In this document: positions 1 through 10,465 of the stretch, one piece after another | Layout of the letters: each line of letters begins with the position of its first letter | Position numbering within the stretch: the first letter of the stretch is position 1 | NCBI RefSeq assembly: GCF_004339025.1 | Contig: NZ_SMFT01000001.1 | Span: forward strand, 124,001-188,000 | Length of the DNA stretch: 64,000 nt | Reading direction: 5' to 3' | DNA from: Volucribacter psittacicida | GTDB taxonomy: Bacteria > Pseudomonadota > Gammaproteobacteria > Enterobacterales > Pasteurellaceae | Program-made: the position numbers and the translations under genes | Notes under the pieces: generated by a model | Database searches by the model: none | Seen by the model: only the letters and a program-made list of their open reading frames with translations | Told to the model about the DNA's origin: nothing

Positions 1-1808
1 CATTGGGCGGAGAAGTCGCGAGAAATGCGGTGGAGAATAACTACCTATTTAGGCATGAGGCAGAAGAATTAGTCAAGTTAATGGAGAAAAATGCGGAATG
101 TAAAAGCCAAGGAGAAGATTGTAGTCAAATAGGTAAACGCATTGCTGAACTACATGCTTTATATCATTCTCGGAGTGAGCAATTAGCCGCAGCTTGTCGT
201 GCAGGCATGACAAATAGTTGTGCTAAGGAATTGCTTACTGTTTCTGCAGCTTATCATAGTTATGACAAGCTAATGAATGAAATTAATCAACCTACCTCAA
301 ATTACTATCTTGATGTTGCCGAAAAATATGGACAAGCTCGTCACCTTTATATGGAAGATGTTGCTAAAGAGGCATTAATTAAAATCGCCAAAGAGGGGGT
401 TCATGGTTCAGTAGAATTAATTGATATTACTTCAAAAGCCATTATCGGCGATAGCGAGGCACAATCTCAACTGAAAGAAATAGGTCAGGCAATTAAGGAT
501 TTTGTTCAATCACCATTAGAAAATACCTCTGATGAAATAAAGCAACAGTTAGCAGAGGCAGATAGATTAGAAGCAATGGGAAGAACAAGAGAGGCTGATT
601 TAAAACGAATGGAAGTGTACCTCTCAACGGAGTTAGGCGTAATCAGTGCTATAACAGGCATAGGCGGTCTTGCCAAAGATAGTATAAAACTTGTTGCTCA
701 GCGTACTAATATACCTAAAACTTCTCCTGTTAGTTTAACTTGTTCATTCCATGGTGATATGCAAGTCAAAACGCAAACAGGCTATACTGCAATAGCCAAC
801 TTAAATGTTGGCGATAAAGTGTTAGCCAAAAATGCGGTTACAGGGATCAGCACCTATCAACAGGTACAAGCCCATTATAGCAATCCTTATGATTATCGTG
901 TTTACATTGAAATTACAGATAGTCAAGGACAAACCCAAACGATCATATCAAATAAAATACACCCATTCTTTGCTCAAGTAGCAATGGATAACAACACCCC
1001 ACAATCAGCAGGGCATAATTATCAAGGTCAGATTGAAAATGGTAAATGGATAAACGCTGAGCATTTACAAGCAGGCTTTAAATTATTGTCAGAAAGTAAC
1101 CGATGGCAAAGGGTAGAAAGAGTAACCATTAAAAAAGAACCATTACAGGCTTATAACTTAACGGTTGCTCAAGACCACAGTTACTTTGTGAAAGGTAAAG
1201 ATAGCTTGAATGAAGGGGTATGGGTACATAATGACTGTTGGCATGCGTTACCAGAGGGGGCGAAACGAATAGATGATATTGATGGTTATAAAGCTTATCA
1301 ATTTGCCGATCAAAATGGTCAACAAGTGACAGTGATACAAAAAGATACTAACCGTTTTGAAACCCTTAATCATCAAATAACAGAGCCCCATTTTAATCGT
1401 CTCCATCAACGGATTGATGCTGAAACAGGACGTTATTTATCAACAGGTGATCCAGTTGATGGTCTATATAACCGTTCTTATTTACGCTCGGAAACATTGC
1501 AGAAAATTTTTGCGGAATATAAGGAATTATCTAATGGTGATTATTTAGATAGTAAAGGAAATTTGATTAAAGGACCGATAGATATAGGGCATGCTTACGG
1601 TTGGGAGCATCGTCGTTTATCGTTAGCGGCAAAAGAATTAAATTTAACTCAACAGCAATTAAATGATTATGTGAATGCACGTCCTGAGAGATTTAGATTA
1701 GAAAATCGTTCAATTAACCGTAGTCATAAAAATGAGATGCCTGGTAAGAATAATATTAAAGATATTCTTGAGGATATGAATAAATTTTTAGCAGAGGAGA
1801 ATAAATAA
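1..1808 (+). CDS. cdiA: CdiA C-terminal region: VENN pretoxin, HINT domain and GH-E nuclease toxin (5' end outside window)
   Basis: This is the C-terminal part of a two-partner-secreted contact-dependent inhibition exoprotein; the frame is open at the window edge. Counting from base 3, VENN sits at residues 10-13, marking the usual boundary between the conserved filament and the variable toxin. A mostly helical stretch (14-240) leads to an intein-like HINT domain starting at Cys247 (CSFHGDM) and ending VWVHN-DC (406-412), which suggests self-cleavage that frees the tail. The last 190 residues contain IDIGHAYGWEHRR with Gly529, His530 and Glu535, the signature of the GH-E family of HNH/EndoVII nucleases. 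The toxin would cut nucleic acid in a contacted neighbour cell. Its TAA overlaps the ATG of the ankyrin immunity gene by one base. The nuclease call rests on the motif and is good but not certain. Confidence 0.85.
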   Translation, partial: LGGEVARNAVENNYLFRHEAEELVKLMEKNAECKSQGEDCSQIGKRIAELHALYHSRSEQLAAACRAGMTNSCAKELLTVSAAYHSYDKLMNEINQPTSNYYLDVAEKYGQARHLYMEDVAKEALIKIAKEGVHGSVELIDITSKAIIGDSEAQSQLKEIGQAIKDFVQSPLENTSDEIKQQLAEADRLEAMGRTREADLKRMEVYLSTELGVISAITGIGGLAKDSIKLVAQRTNIPKTSPVSLTCSFHGDMQVKTQTGYTAIANLNVGDKVLAKNAVTGISTYQQVQAHYSNPYDYRVYIEITDSQGQTQTIISNKIHPFFAQVAMDNNTPQSAGHNYQGQIENGKWINAEHLQAGFKLLSESNRWQRVERVTIKKEPLQAYNLTVAQDHSYFVKGKDSLNEGVWVHNDCWHALPEGAKRIDDIDGYKAYQFADQNGQQVTVIQKDTNRFETLNHQITEPHFNRLHQRIDAETGRYLSTGDPVDGLYNRSYLRSETLQKIFAEYKELSNGDYLDSKGNLIKGPIDIGHAYGWEHRRLSLAAKELNLTQQQLNDYVNARPERFRLENRSINRSHKNEMPGKNNIKDILEDMNKFLAEENK

Positions 1809-2347
1809 TGAATGAAGAAAAAAAAATTAAAAAGGAAGATCCAGAACTATTAGTGATTGATGCAAATTGTCGAGGGGATATATCATTATTAAAAGAAATC
1901 TTTTTTGAAAAAAAATTATTGAATATTTTAGCCGCAACAGAGGTTGAAAATTGGAATTGGTTACACAGATGTAATTTAAATCCAAGAAGAGCGGCAGCAA
2001 TAGACGCAGTAAATTTTTATATTACTCATGGTGTAGAAGTGAATGCCCAAGATGGAGCGGGAATGACATCACTCCATTACGCGATGCAAGCAAGAAATGC
2101 GGAAGCTGCGATAGCGTTATTAAATGCGGGGGCAGATCCGAATATTCCAGATAGAGATCATGCAACAGCGTTAGCATATATAAGTGGAATGCCAAAGGAG
2201 CTAGCATTATTAGAGTTAATGTTGGAAAAAGGTGGAAATGTGCATTTTTATAACGGTCAACATGGTATCTTAGAAGGGATAAAAAAATATAGATATGATG
2301 AACCGATTTTTTTGCCTGTAATTGAGTTAATGGAAAAATATGCTTAG
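1808..2347 (+). CDS. Ankyrin-repeat immunity protein for the GH-E toxin
   Basis: This 179-residue cytoplasmic protein has no signal peptide. Its start overlaps the toxin stop by one base, the layout of a CdiA-CT/CdiI pair. Ankyrin-type repeats are visible: GMTSLHYAMQARNAEAAIALLNAGADPN, in the middle of the protein as GMTSLHYAM followed by AAIALLNAGADPN, and a second unit ending LELMLEKGGNVHF. Ankyrin proteins are a known immunity class in polymorphic toxin systems. I infer that it binds and blocks the nuclease. A clear paralogue lies at 2525-3073, sharing NWNWLHRCNL, HGVEVNAQD-like and LLNAGADPNIP segments. Cognate specificity cannot be read from the sequence. Confidence 0.75.
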   Translation: MNEEKKIKKEDPELLVIDANCRGDISLLKEIFFEKKLLNILAATEVENWNWLHRCNLNPRRAAAIDAVNFYITHGVEVNAQDGAGMTSLHYAMQARNAEAAIALLNAGADPNIPDRDHATALAYISGMPKELALLELMLEKGGNVHFYNGQHGILEGIKKYRYDEPIFLPVIELMEKYA

Positions 2348-2395
2348 GAATTAATTTTATTCATAGGCTAAAGCAGAAAATGTTTTAGCCTATAT

Positions 2396-2500
2396 GCTTT
2401 TAGTTGGGAGTATCGTCGTTTATCATTAGCCGCAAAAGAATTGAATTTAACTCAACAGCAATTAAATGATTATGTTAATGTATTTTCTGATAATTTATAA
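2396..2500 (+). pseudogene. Fossil of a GH-E nuclease toxin tail
   Basis: A 34-codon open stretch ending in TAA reads AFSWEYRRLSLAAKELNL then TQQQLNDYVN. It nearly repeats the end of the upstream toxin (GWEHRRLSLAAKELNL then TQQQLNDYVN) and then diverges (VFSDNL). The His next to the GH-E glutamate is Tyr here, and everything upstream of the motif is missing. The fragment lies between the two ankyrin immunity genes, so it is what remains of a second toxin whose partner was probably the downstream ankyrin gene. No start codon or ribosome site is apparent. Confidence 0.85.
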
Positions 2501-2524
2501 AGAAGTTTTTAATATGAGGAATAA

Positions 2525-3073
2525 ATGATGTCTAAATTAGAAATAAGCAAAACAATTCTTGAAGAACGTGTAGAAAAAGCTAATTTTAGGGGAGATATAA
2601 AATATTTAGAAAGAATATTTATTAAAGAGAAATTATTAGATATTTTAGAAATAACAGAAGAGTATCAATGGAATTGGTTACATAGATGTAATTTAGGCTT
2701 TTTTAAGAAGTCACCACCAAGAACAATTAATTTTTATATTCGTCATGGTGTGCCAGTGAACGCACAAGATTGTTATGGCATGACGCCATTATCTAAAGCT
2801 ATGGGGGTTGCTAATGCAGGTGCTGCAATAGTGTTATTAAATGCTGGTGCGGATCCAAATATTCCGTCTAAAAGAAATATTACTCCTTTATCGCAAATAG
2901 GTATTATGCCGAATAAATTAAATGTTTTGAGACTGATGTTGCAAAAGGGAGGGAATGTACATTATGTTAGATCAGAAGATTCAGATGAAAGTATCTTAGA
3001 ATCATTTCGTGCTTTAGCTGAGTATGAACCACATTATAAGCCTTTTGTGAAGTTAATGGAAAAATATGCTTAA
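2525..3073 (+). CDS. Second ankyrin-repeat immunity protein (orphan)
   Basis: This 182-residue protein is paralogous to the ankyrin immunity protein at 1808-2347. Shared segments include WNWLHRCNL, YIRHGVPVNAQD, AIVLLNAGADPNIP and the C-terminal KLMEKYA. A GAGGA ribosome site lies about 7 bases before the paired ATGATG. It follows the remnant of a toxin tail, so it appears to be an immunity gene that outlived its toxin. Retained orphan immunity genes can still protect against sister strains; whether this one does is unknown. Confidence 0.7.
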   Translation: MMSKLEISKTILEERVEKANFRGDIKYLERIFIKEKLLDILEITEEYQWNWLHRCNLGFFKKSPPRTINFYIRHGVPVNAQDCYGMTPLSKAMGVANAGAAIVLLNAGADPNIPSKRNITPLSQIGIMPNKLNVLRLMLQKGGNVHYVRSEDSDESILESFRALAEYEPHYKPFVKLMEKYA

Positions 3074-3093
3074 TGATAAATTAGAATATTTAG

Positions 3094-5402
3094 CATTACA
3101 CAATATTAACAGGGGCAGCGGCTTATGCAGATAAGGCTTATATTGATGTGGGTGGCGATTTGCATATAGAAAGTCAGCAAGACCGAATAAAAAGCAAATC
3201 ACATCAAGGCGGAGTAAGGGTTCATGTAGAAGGCGGTTTTGGGAGTGCTTGGCAGTTTAGTGGCTCAGCCTCATTGAGTGGCGGCAATGCTTATTATGAA
3301 CAAGTGAAAGAGCAAAGTGGGTTATTTATTGGTGATGGCGGTTATCATATCAAGGCGAATAATGTCAATTTAGTGGGAGGTGTAATAAGTAGTACCAATA
3401 CAGTGAACAGTGAATTAATCACCAATCAAATCACTTTCCGAGATATTGATAACCGCAGTGATTATGGCGCTTTTAGTGGGTCGTTAGAAGGGAGTATTAG
3501 CGGAAAACAAGCAAAAAATACAGAAAATCAACCTTCATCAAGTCAATCGGAAAAGAATGGTAAAGCGCAAAGTTTAGGAAAAACCTTGTCAACAGGGTTA
3601 CCGTTAGGCAGTTTTGGTCATGATAGCAGCGTGACAAAATCGACCTTAACAGAAGGGCGTATTGTATTAAATAAAGACAGCGCACCGATAGAAACCAGTG
3701 CGGCAGCGTTAGGGATAAATACGGAATTATCTCATAGTAATAGGCAGGTCGCCGAAGTAAAAGATATTCAAGGGGTATTAAAAGAACAAAAAATAATCCA
3801 AGCTAGTGTGAGTGAAATCCGCAAAGCGGTAGGGGTTTATGGTGCAACGAAAGCCCAAGAGCTTAATGACCAAGCGACGCAAGCGCAACAAGCGGCAGAA
3901 AAGGCTCTACAACAGGGAGATAAACATCAAGCTGAACAGCATATGGCTCAAGCAATAGCGTTACAAACAGAGGCAGATAAATGGCGAATAGGAGGCGCAC
4001 ATAGACGTCTTGCTGAGGCGATAACGACAGGGTTAGGGCTAGTTTTAGCGGGTAAACCCACAGAGTCTATTGCAACAGGCGTCGCCTCACCTTATATTAA
4101 CCAAGCAATTAAACAAGCCACGGAGCAATACCCTGAACTTAATATTCCAGCGCATATATTATGGGGAGCCATAGAGGCTGAATTATTAGGCGGTCAGGCA
4201 AGCACAGGTGCGGTTGCTGCCGGGGTAGGAGAGCTTGGAGCGAAAGTCATTAGTGAACAGCTTTATGGTAAATCCGCGAGTGAATTGACAGAGCAGGAAA
4301 AACAAGAGGTATTGGTATTAAGCCAGTTAGCGGGAGCCGTTGCAGGTGGTTTATCACAATCAGGGCAAGATAGTATCTCATTGGGTCATTCAGCGACATT
4401 GGGCGGAGAAGTCTCGAGAAATGCGGTGGAGAATAATTTCTTATCAGAAAAAGAGATTGCCATACTTGAACGCATAAACCAGAAAAAAGTCTTAAGCAAA
4501 CAAGATGTAGAAATGATTTCTTATTATATGGCAAAAGATAAAATCAGTGATGATTTATTAGTCCGCTATCAAACAGATCCAACGTCTTTAACCTCGTATG
4601 AGGTTGATCAACTTAAGGAATGGGTAGCTGAATGGTTGAATAATAATCCAGGAATGATGTTATCGGTATTAAGTTCTCGTGCAGAAGCGGATTTAGGACC
4701 TAAGTTAAAAGTATTTATACCCGGGTTAGATGAAAAATATCGTCGTTATAAAGCGATTTATAATTCAACGGATTATCAATTAGCTCAATCAACCTCAGAA
4801 GGATTATTCTTATTAAGTGGAGGAACTCCACTTAGTATTACAAGTAAAGGAAGTACGGCTTTAAATAACCTTGCTCTGCAATCTGCGCTGAAAGTAGAGA
4901 AATCCACCCATCAGTTAGTTACTAAAGGAAAAATTGCTTTAAATGAGGGGATTTATTATAGCTATAATCCACAGCAATTAGGAGTTGTAAATAATGTAGC
5001 AAATCGTGTTGAGAAAGGATTGCAGTCAATATCTGAAATTACTCCAACACAATATGCACAGGGTGCTTTTATAGGCGGCGTGGTTAATGCGGGAGCACAA
5101 TATTTAGATACAGGAAGAATTGATCCAGAAGAAGTGATTAAAGTGGGATTATCAACGCCTTATATTGTTTATCCATCTTTGGGAGCATCTATTTCTGCAG
5201 GTGCAATAAGTGCAAATATAGATGCTAATCTTAATAATAAATCTCCATTATATGGGCAGGATAAAATGTTCAGAGTAGTATTATAAGTGATGTTATACAA
5301 CGAAATATTCCAATTAAATTAGATATTATGAAACCTGTTATAGGTAGTTCCGTTTCTGAGTTGAACAATAGATATATTTCTCCAAACGATAAGGACAAAT
5401 AA
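3094..5402 (+). pseudogene. Displaced cdiA fragment: filament end, VENN domain and a second toxin, frameshifted
   Basis: Coding begins without a start codon at about 3094, 21 bases after the ankyrin gene stop (ILTGAAAYADKAYIDVGGDL); the first usable codon is GTG at 3148. Residues 1-130 from that GTG look like the end of the FHA/CdiA filament. Around 285-426 is the pretoxin region, and VENN is at 427-430. The DNA at the VENN (4398-4434) nearly repeats bases 1-37 of the window, then the C-termini diverge completely. This second toxin has no motif I recognise and ends in glycine- and alanine-rich hydrophobic segments. The written frame stops at 5286, but one extra A in the A-run at 5263-5266 would join it to an open frame reading NVQSSIISDVIQRNIPIKLD and on to a TAA at 5400-5402, one base before the next gene. 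This is an orphan cdiA-CT cassette inactivated by a 1-bp deletion, unless the base is a sequencing error. Confidence 0.8.
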
Positions 5403-5403
5403 T

Positions 5404-5712
5404 ATGATAAAAAGAATAATAAATAGAATTATTTTTTCTATTAAAGATACTATAATTTTAATTGTATGTTATGAATTTTCATATTGGTTAAAGCTTTATT
5501 TAGATACAGGTAATATTGATCAAATGGATTTTTTTATGTCAGATTATAATTTTAGACGAGTGATTATGTTGTTTACAGTTTCATTCACCTTAATGCTGTT
5601 TGGTGAAGAAATTCAAAATCAGTTACTTTATAAAACTCAAAAAGAGAAAAATAGAGATAATTTCGGACGTTATAATGAAAAATACGATAAGAAATATAAT
5701 AGATTGAGGTAG
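5404..5712 (+). CDS. Small membrane protein, candidate immunity for the second CDI toxin
   Basis: This 102-residue protein has two likely membrane segments (residues about 14-33 and 50-66) and a basic, charged tail (NEKYDKKYNRLR). It begins one base after the restored stop of the preceding toxin frame, the position of a cdiI gene. I recognise no family. A membrane-bound immunity protein would fit a toxin that acts at the inner membrane, as with pore-forming CDI toxins; this is inference. Very AT-rich codon use sets it apart from the core genes after 7 kb. Confidence 0.6.
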   Translation: MIKRIINRIIFSIKDTIILIVCYEFSYWLKLYLDTGNIDQMDFFMSDYNFRRVIMLFTVSFTLMLFGEEIQNQLLYKTQKEKNRDNFGRYNEKYDKKYNRLR

Positions 5713-5783
5713 AAGTATTTTAGTCTATATGATTTTGTGGATAGTCACATAATCGAGGCAAAATGAATTAAAATAGTCATTGA

Positions 5784-6250
5784 GGTTGGAGGTTTAAAGC
5801 GAAGTGTATTGTAGCTAAAGGAGCATCAACACTTCCCGTGTTAAATAAGATGGGACAACTTGCAGAAAAATATCCATTAACAACAGATATAATAACCACA
5901 GGGATAGCGAATACAGGTTATCAACTTTCTCAAGGTGGAGAATATGATCCATATAGTTTATTACAATCGGAATTATCAACAGTATTGACAAGAGGTAGAG
6001 GGTTAGATCAGCAAATTAGCATTAATATAGGTATAGGTTTATTGGCAGCGGAGAATAATGAGGATTATGGTTGGAATACTTTGGGGGCCGTTGGTAGTAG
6101 TATTGGGAGTATTAAATTATCAACATTAAAATCAGGAAATAAGTTTTTAGATTATGTAATTAGTCCTGTTATAGTTGGAGGCGCTAGTGAATATTTAGGG
6201 GATAGTAATAATTTAAAATATATTATAATGAAAGAGGATTATGATGAATA

Positions 6251-6251
<1 letters not shown>
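5784..6251 (+). pseudogene. Third orphan CDI toxin tail (5' truncated)
   Basis: An open frame runs from just after a stop at 5781-5783; the first conventional start is GTG 5838, giving 137 residues. It lacks VENN and any filament part. Its pattern resembles the tail of the toxin at 3094-5402: ITTGIANTGYQLSQGGEYDP against GAFIGGVVNAGAQYLDTG then RIDP, and a closing section with DYVISPVIVGGASEYL against the restored DVIQ...MKPVIGSSVSEL. I therefore read it as a relative of that toxin. It overlaps the ATG of the following membrane-protein gene (ATGATGAATAA), again a toxin/immunity junction. Function is unknown; the Gly- and hydrophobic-rich make-up suggests a membrane-active tail. Confidence 0.6.
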
Positions 6252-6294
<43 letters not shown>

Positions 6295-6362
6295 TAAATA
6301 AATTAAAAAATTGTCCACCTCTAAGCTATGTTTTTTTCTGGAATCTATATCTAAATATATAT

Positions 6363-6656
6363 GTGTATATTTTATTATTTATATTAAAATATGGTTTAAG
6401 ATTTCTATATTATTCTTATAGATATAATTATTGGGTTTGGGATATTATAAATTTTAAAGATCCTTTTATAGCGACTATTTGTTGTACGATACCAATATCT
6501 TTATTATATTTATTATTGTATTTTTATGGTTCAGATAAAAATTGGACTTATAAAAAGACTGATAAAAAAATTCAGAAAGAAAAAGAGGATAGGTTTATTT
6601 CAATATTATCTAAAGAAGTAAGGAATAATTTTGTAAGGGATAAAAATGATTTATAG
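6363..6656 (+). CDS. Membrane protein, candidate immunity for the third toxin, native start disrupted
   Basis: From GTG 6363 this frame gives 97 residues with a hydrophobic N-terminus (YILLFILKYGLRFLYY), a second membrane segment (ATICCTIPISLLYLLLYFYG) and a charged tail. The frame is open back to 6285, directly after the microsatellite, and the reading upstream (NKLKNCPPLSYVFFWNLYLN) looks like real coding sequence. The native start is most likely ATG 6244, which overlaps the stop of the toxin tail and has a good ribosome site. The repeat array separates the two. It resembles the 5404-5712 product in size, two-helix layout and basic tail. It may be silent, or made at a low level from the GTG. 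Confidence 0.55.
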   Translation: MYILLFILKYGLRFLYYSYRYNYWVWDIINFKDPFIATICCTIPISLLYLLLYFYGSDKNWTYKKTDKKIQKEKEDRFISILSKEVRNNFVRDKNDL

Positions 6657-6732
6657 TATTATATAAAATATAATAACTTTTAAGAGTAGTTACATAAATG
6701 TATAATAGGAGTGTAAGAATAAAGTAGATTTT

Positions 6733-6840
6733 ATGAGTAATAAAATGTTTTTTGTTAGAATGGTTAAAAAATTATGTTGTTTATTAATTGTAACTTGTTT
6801 ATCTTTTCTTTTTTATTTTTATAGTGGTTTGCTATTTTAA
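6733..6840 (+). CDS. Possible 35-residue single-helix membrane peptide
   Basis: The frame reads MSNKMFFVRMVKKLCCLL followed by IVTCLSFLFYFYSGLLF, a short basic start and one hydrophobic helix. The nearest purine-rich stretch (GGAGTG) is about 20 bases upstream, too far for a normal ribosome site. It may be a remnant of another immunity gene, or chance in AT-rich DNA. It overlaps the end of the integrase stub on the other strand by four bases. Confidence 0.25.
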   Translation: MSNKMFFVRMVKKLCCLLIVTCLSFLFYFYSGLLF

Positions 6841-6932
6841 AATAAAAACGAATCATAAAGCCCATCACGATCTGAAACTTTGTAAACTTTATCTTTTGGG
6901 TTTAAAGATTTGATTTTTGTATCTGTTAGCAT
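6837..6932 (-). pseudogene. Stub of a P4-type tyrosine integrase (N-terminal arm-binding domain)
   Basis: On the minus strand an ATG at 6932 opens MLTDTKIKSLNPKDKVYK followed by VSDRDGLYDSFLF and a stop. The first 26 residues match the well-known N-terminus of P4-like integrases (LTDTKIKSLKP...DGLY). The homology ends right after DGLY, so the arm-binding domain is cut and the catalytic domain is gone. It lies about 150 bases downstream of the guaA stop and in the same direction, the usual place for an island integrase next to its attachment site. Confidence 0.8.
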
Positions 6933-7010
6933 TTTTCTGTCATTATTACCGTCAAAATAACCGACAAAAAATTAAAATAATATGAAATAGAGTGAAATAG
7001 AAAGAAATAA

Positions 7011-7036
7011 AAAAGCCTTGTAATAACAAGGCTTTT
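7011..7036 (-). terminator. Rho-independent terminator of guaA
   Basis: A perfect 10-bp stem (AAAAGCCTTG / CAAGGCTTTT) with a 6-base loop is followed on the minus strand by a T-rich run, 45 bases after the guaA stop. Confidence 0.85.
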
Positions 7037-7080
7037 AGCTATTTTTGAAATGAATTGAACATCATTGAAATGCGTATGTT

Positions 7081-8640
7081 TTATTCCCACTCAATAGTCG
7101 CAGGTGGTTTTCCTGATATATCATAAACCACTCGGGAGATGCCATCGATTTCGTTAATAATACGATTAGAAATTTTACCCAATAAGTCATAAGGTAAGTG
7201 TGCCCAATGGGCGGTCATAAAATCGATAGTTTCAACAGCACGTAATGAAACGACCCAATCATATTTACGTCCATCGCCCATTACTCCGACGGATTTTACT
7301 GGCAAGAAAACCGTAAAGGCTTGGCTTACTTTGTAATACCAATCCGCTTTGTAAAGCTCTTCAATAAAAATCGCATCGGCTTTGCGTAATAAATCGCAAT
7401 ATTCTTTTTTGATTTCACCCAGTACACGCACGCCTAATCCAGGTCCAGGGAATGGGTGGCGGTTGAGCATTTCCGCAGGTAACCCCAGGGCTAAACCAAT
7501 TTTACGCACTTCATCTTTAAATAATTCACGCAATGGTTCAACCAAACCTAACTTCATATAATCAGGCAACCCGCCAACATTATGGTGAGATTTAATCACA
7601 TGGGCTTTGCCTGTTTTGCTAGCGGCAGATTCTATTACATCGGGATAAATGGTGCCTTGTGCAAGCCATTTTACTTTATTCAGTTTTTTGGCTTCATCAT
7701 CAAACACATCAACAAAGACTTTTCCAATGGTTTTACGTTTTGCTTCAGGCTCATCAATTCCTGCCAGTGCGTCTAAGAAGCGTTGTTCGGCATCAACACG
7801 AATAATATTTAAACCAAATTTATCGCCAAACATTGCCATCACTTGATCCGCTTCATTAAGGCGTAATAGTCCATTATCCACAAAGACACAGTGTAAATTT
7901 TTGCCAATCGCACGATGTAATAATAATGCGGTAACAGAAGAATCTACGCCGCCAGATAAGCCTAAAATGACTTCGTCATCGCCTACTTGAGCTTTAATAC
8001 GAGCGACTGCATCTTCAATAATATTTTCTGCTGTCCAATTAGTGGCACAACCGCAGATGTTCACGACGAAATTTTGTAGCAATTTTAGACCGCTCTTGGT
8101 ATGGGTAACTTCAGGGTGGAATTGCACACCGTAGAAATGACGACTTTCATCAGACATTGCCGCAATCGGACAGGTTGGAGTAATACCTGTAATTTGGAAG
8201 TGCGGTGGTAATTGCGTAACTTTATCGCCATGGCTCATCCAAACATCTAACTGATGTTCACCGTCATCTAAATCGGCAAAAAGTGCGGTCGGATTTTGCA
8301 ACGAAACTGCCGCATAACCAAACTCACGATGTTTTGAGCTTTCCGTTAAACCGCCTAATTGCATTGCCATGGTTTGCATACCATAACAAATACCTAACAC
8401 AGGTACACCCGCATTAAACACATATTCAGGAGCACGAGGGCTATTTTCGGCTGTGGTGCTTTCTGGGCCGCCAGATAAAATAATACCGTTAGGATTGAAA
8501 TCACGAATATCCTGTTCGCTCACATCCCACGCCCAAAGTTCACAATACACCCCAATTTCCCGCACTCGGCGAGCAATCAGTTGAGTATATTGAGAACCAA
8601 AGTCTAAAATTAAGATTTTGTGATTGTGAATATTATTCAT
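7081..8640 (-). CDS. guaA: GMP synthase (glutamine-hydrolysing)
   Basis: Converts XMP to GMP with glutamine and ATP, the last step of guanine nucleotide synthesis. The 519 residues match the family length. The N-terminal class I amidotransferase shows the nucleophile motif GICYGMQ and the His/Glu motif GVQFHPEV. The ATP pyrophosphatase domain has the P-loop [11 protein letters not shown], and the C-terminal dimerisation domain ends [12 protein letters not shown]. It follows guaB by 51 bases, forming the guaBA operon. Its 3' end is a known integration hotspot for genomic islands, and an integrase stub lies just beyond it here. Confidence 0.98.
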   Translation of the reverse strand: MNNIHNHKILILDFGSQYTQLIARRVREIGVYCELWAWDVSEQDIRDFNPNGIILSGGPESTTAENSPRAPEYVFNAGVPVLGICYGMQTMAMQLGGLTESSKHREFGYAAVSLQNPTALFADLDDGEHQLDVWMSHGDKVTQLPPHFQITGITPTCPIAAMSDESRHFYGVQFHPEVTHTKSGLKLLQNFVVNICGCATNWTAENIIEDAVARIKAQVGDDEVILGLSGGVDSSVTALLLHRAIGKNLHCVFVDNGLLRLNEADQVMAMFGDKFGLNIIRVDAEQRFLDALAGIDEPEAKRKTIGKVFVDVFDDEAKKLNKVKWLAQGTIYPDVIESAASKTGKAHVIKSHHNVGGLPDYMKLGLVEPLRELFKDEVRKIGLALGLPAEMLNRHPFPGPGLGVRVLGEIKKEYCDLLRKADAIFIEELYKADWYYKVSQAFTVFLPVKSVGVMGDGRKYDWVVSLRAVETIDFMTAHWAHLPYDLLGKISNRIINEIDGISRVVYDISGKPPATIEWE

Positions 8641-8660
8641 ATTGTCTCTCTAAAATAGTA

Positions 8661-8682
8661 AAGTGGGCATCATTGCCCACTT
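8661..8682 (-). other. Hairpin between guaB and guaA
   Basis: An inverted repeat, AAGTGGGC / GCCCACTT around a six-base loop, fills most of the 51-base gap. On the minus strand it is followed by TACTATTTT, a weak T-run, so it may lower guaA expression relative to guaB or mark an RNA end. It lies ahead of the guaA ribosome site (AGAGAGA). Confidence 0.6.
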
Positions 8683-8691
8683 AATTAAAAA

Positions 8692-10272
<1,581 letters not shown>

Positions 10273-10307
10273 TTATTTAAAATTATTGAGTATCGTTTCT
10301 CGGCTAT

Positions 10308-10410
10308 TATGAGCGTTTCAATTAAAAATAAGATAGGGCAAATGCTGAAGACCGTACAAAGAATACAGAGAGGCGTGCCAACCCTATTATGTTAAAGTGA
10401 TACTACTATA
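10308..10410 (-). repeat. Dispersed intergenic repeat, copy A (full length, facing guaB)
   Basis: Read on the minus strand it starts TATAGTAGTATCACTTTAA, contains GGTTGGCACGCCTC and a GTATTCTTTGTAC-like core, and ends TTGAAACGCTCATA. This is the same plan as the other copies, with imperfect terminal inverted repeats. It sits between the 3' end of the NSS transporter and the guaB promoter, with its right end toward guaB. The uptake signal ACCGCACTT lies 35 bases to its left (10265-10273). Confidence 0.8.
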
Positions 10411-10424
10411 ATATTTTTATATTT

Positions 10425-10453
10425 AAACCTACCACCCATTAAGTGGTAGGTTT
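10425..10453. terminator. Terminator after the NSS transporter gene
   Basis: The stem CCTACCAC / GTGGTAGG, extended by AAA/TTT pairs, has a 7-base loop and lies 13 bases beyond the transporter stop. The T-run is stronger on the plus side (TTTTTCTTATTT), so it may work in both directions. Confidence 0.7.
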
Positions 10454-10465
10454 TTCTTATTTGTA

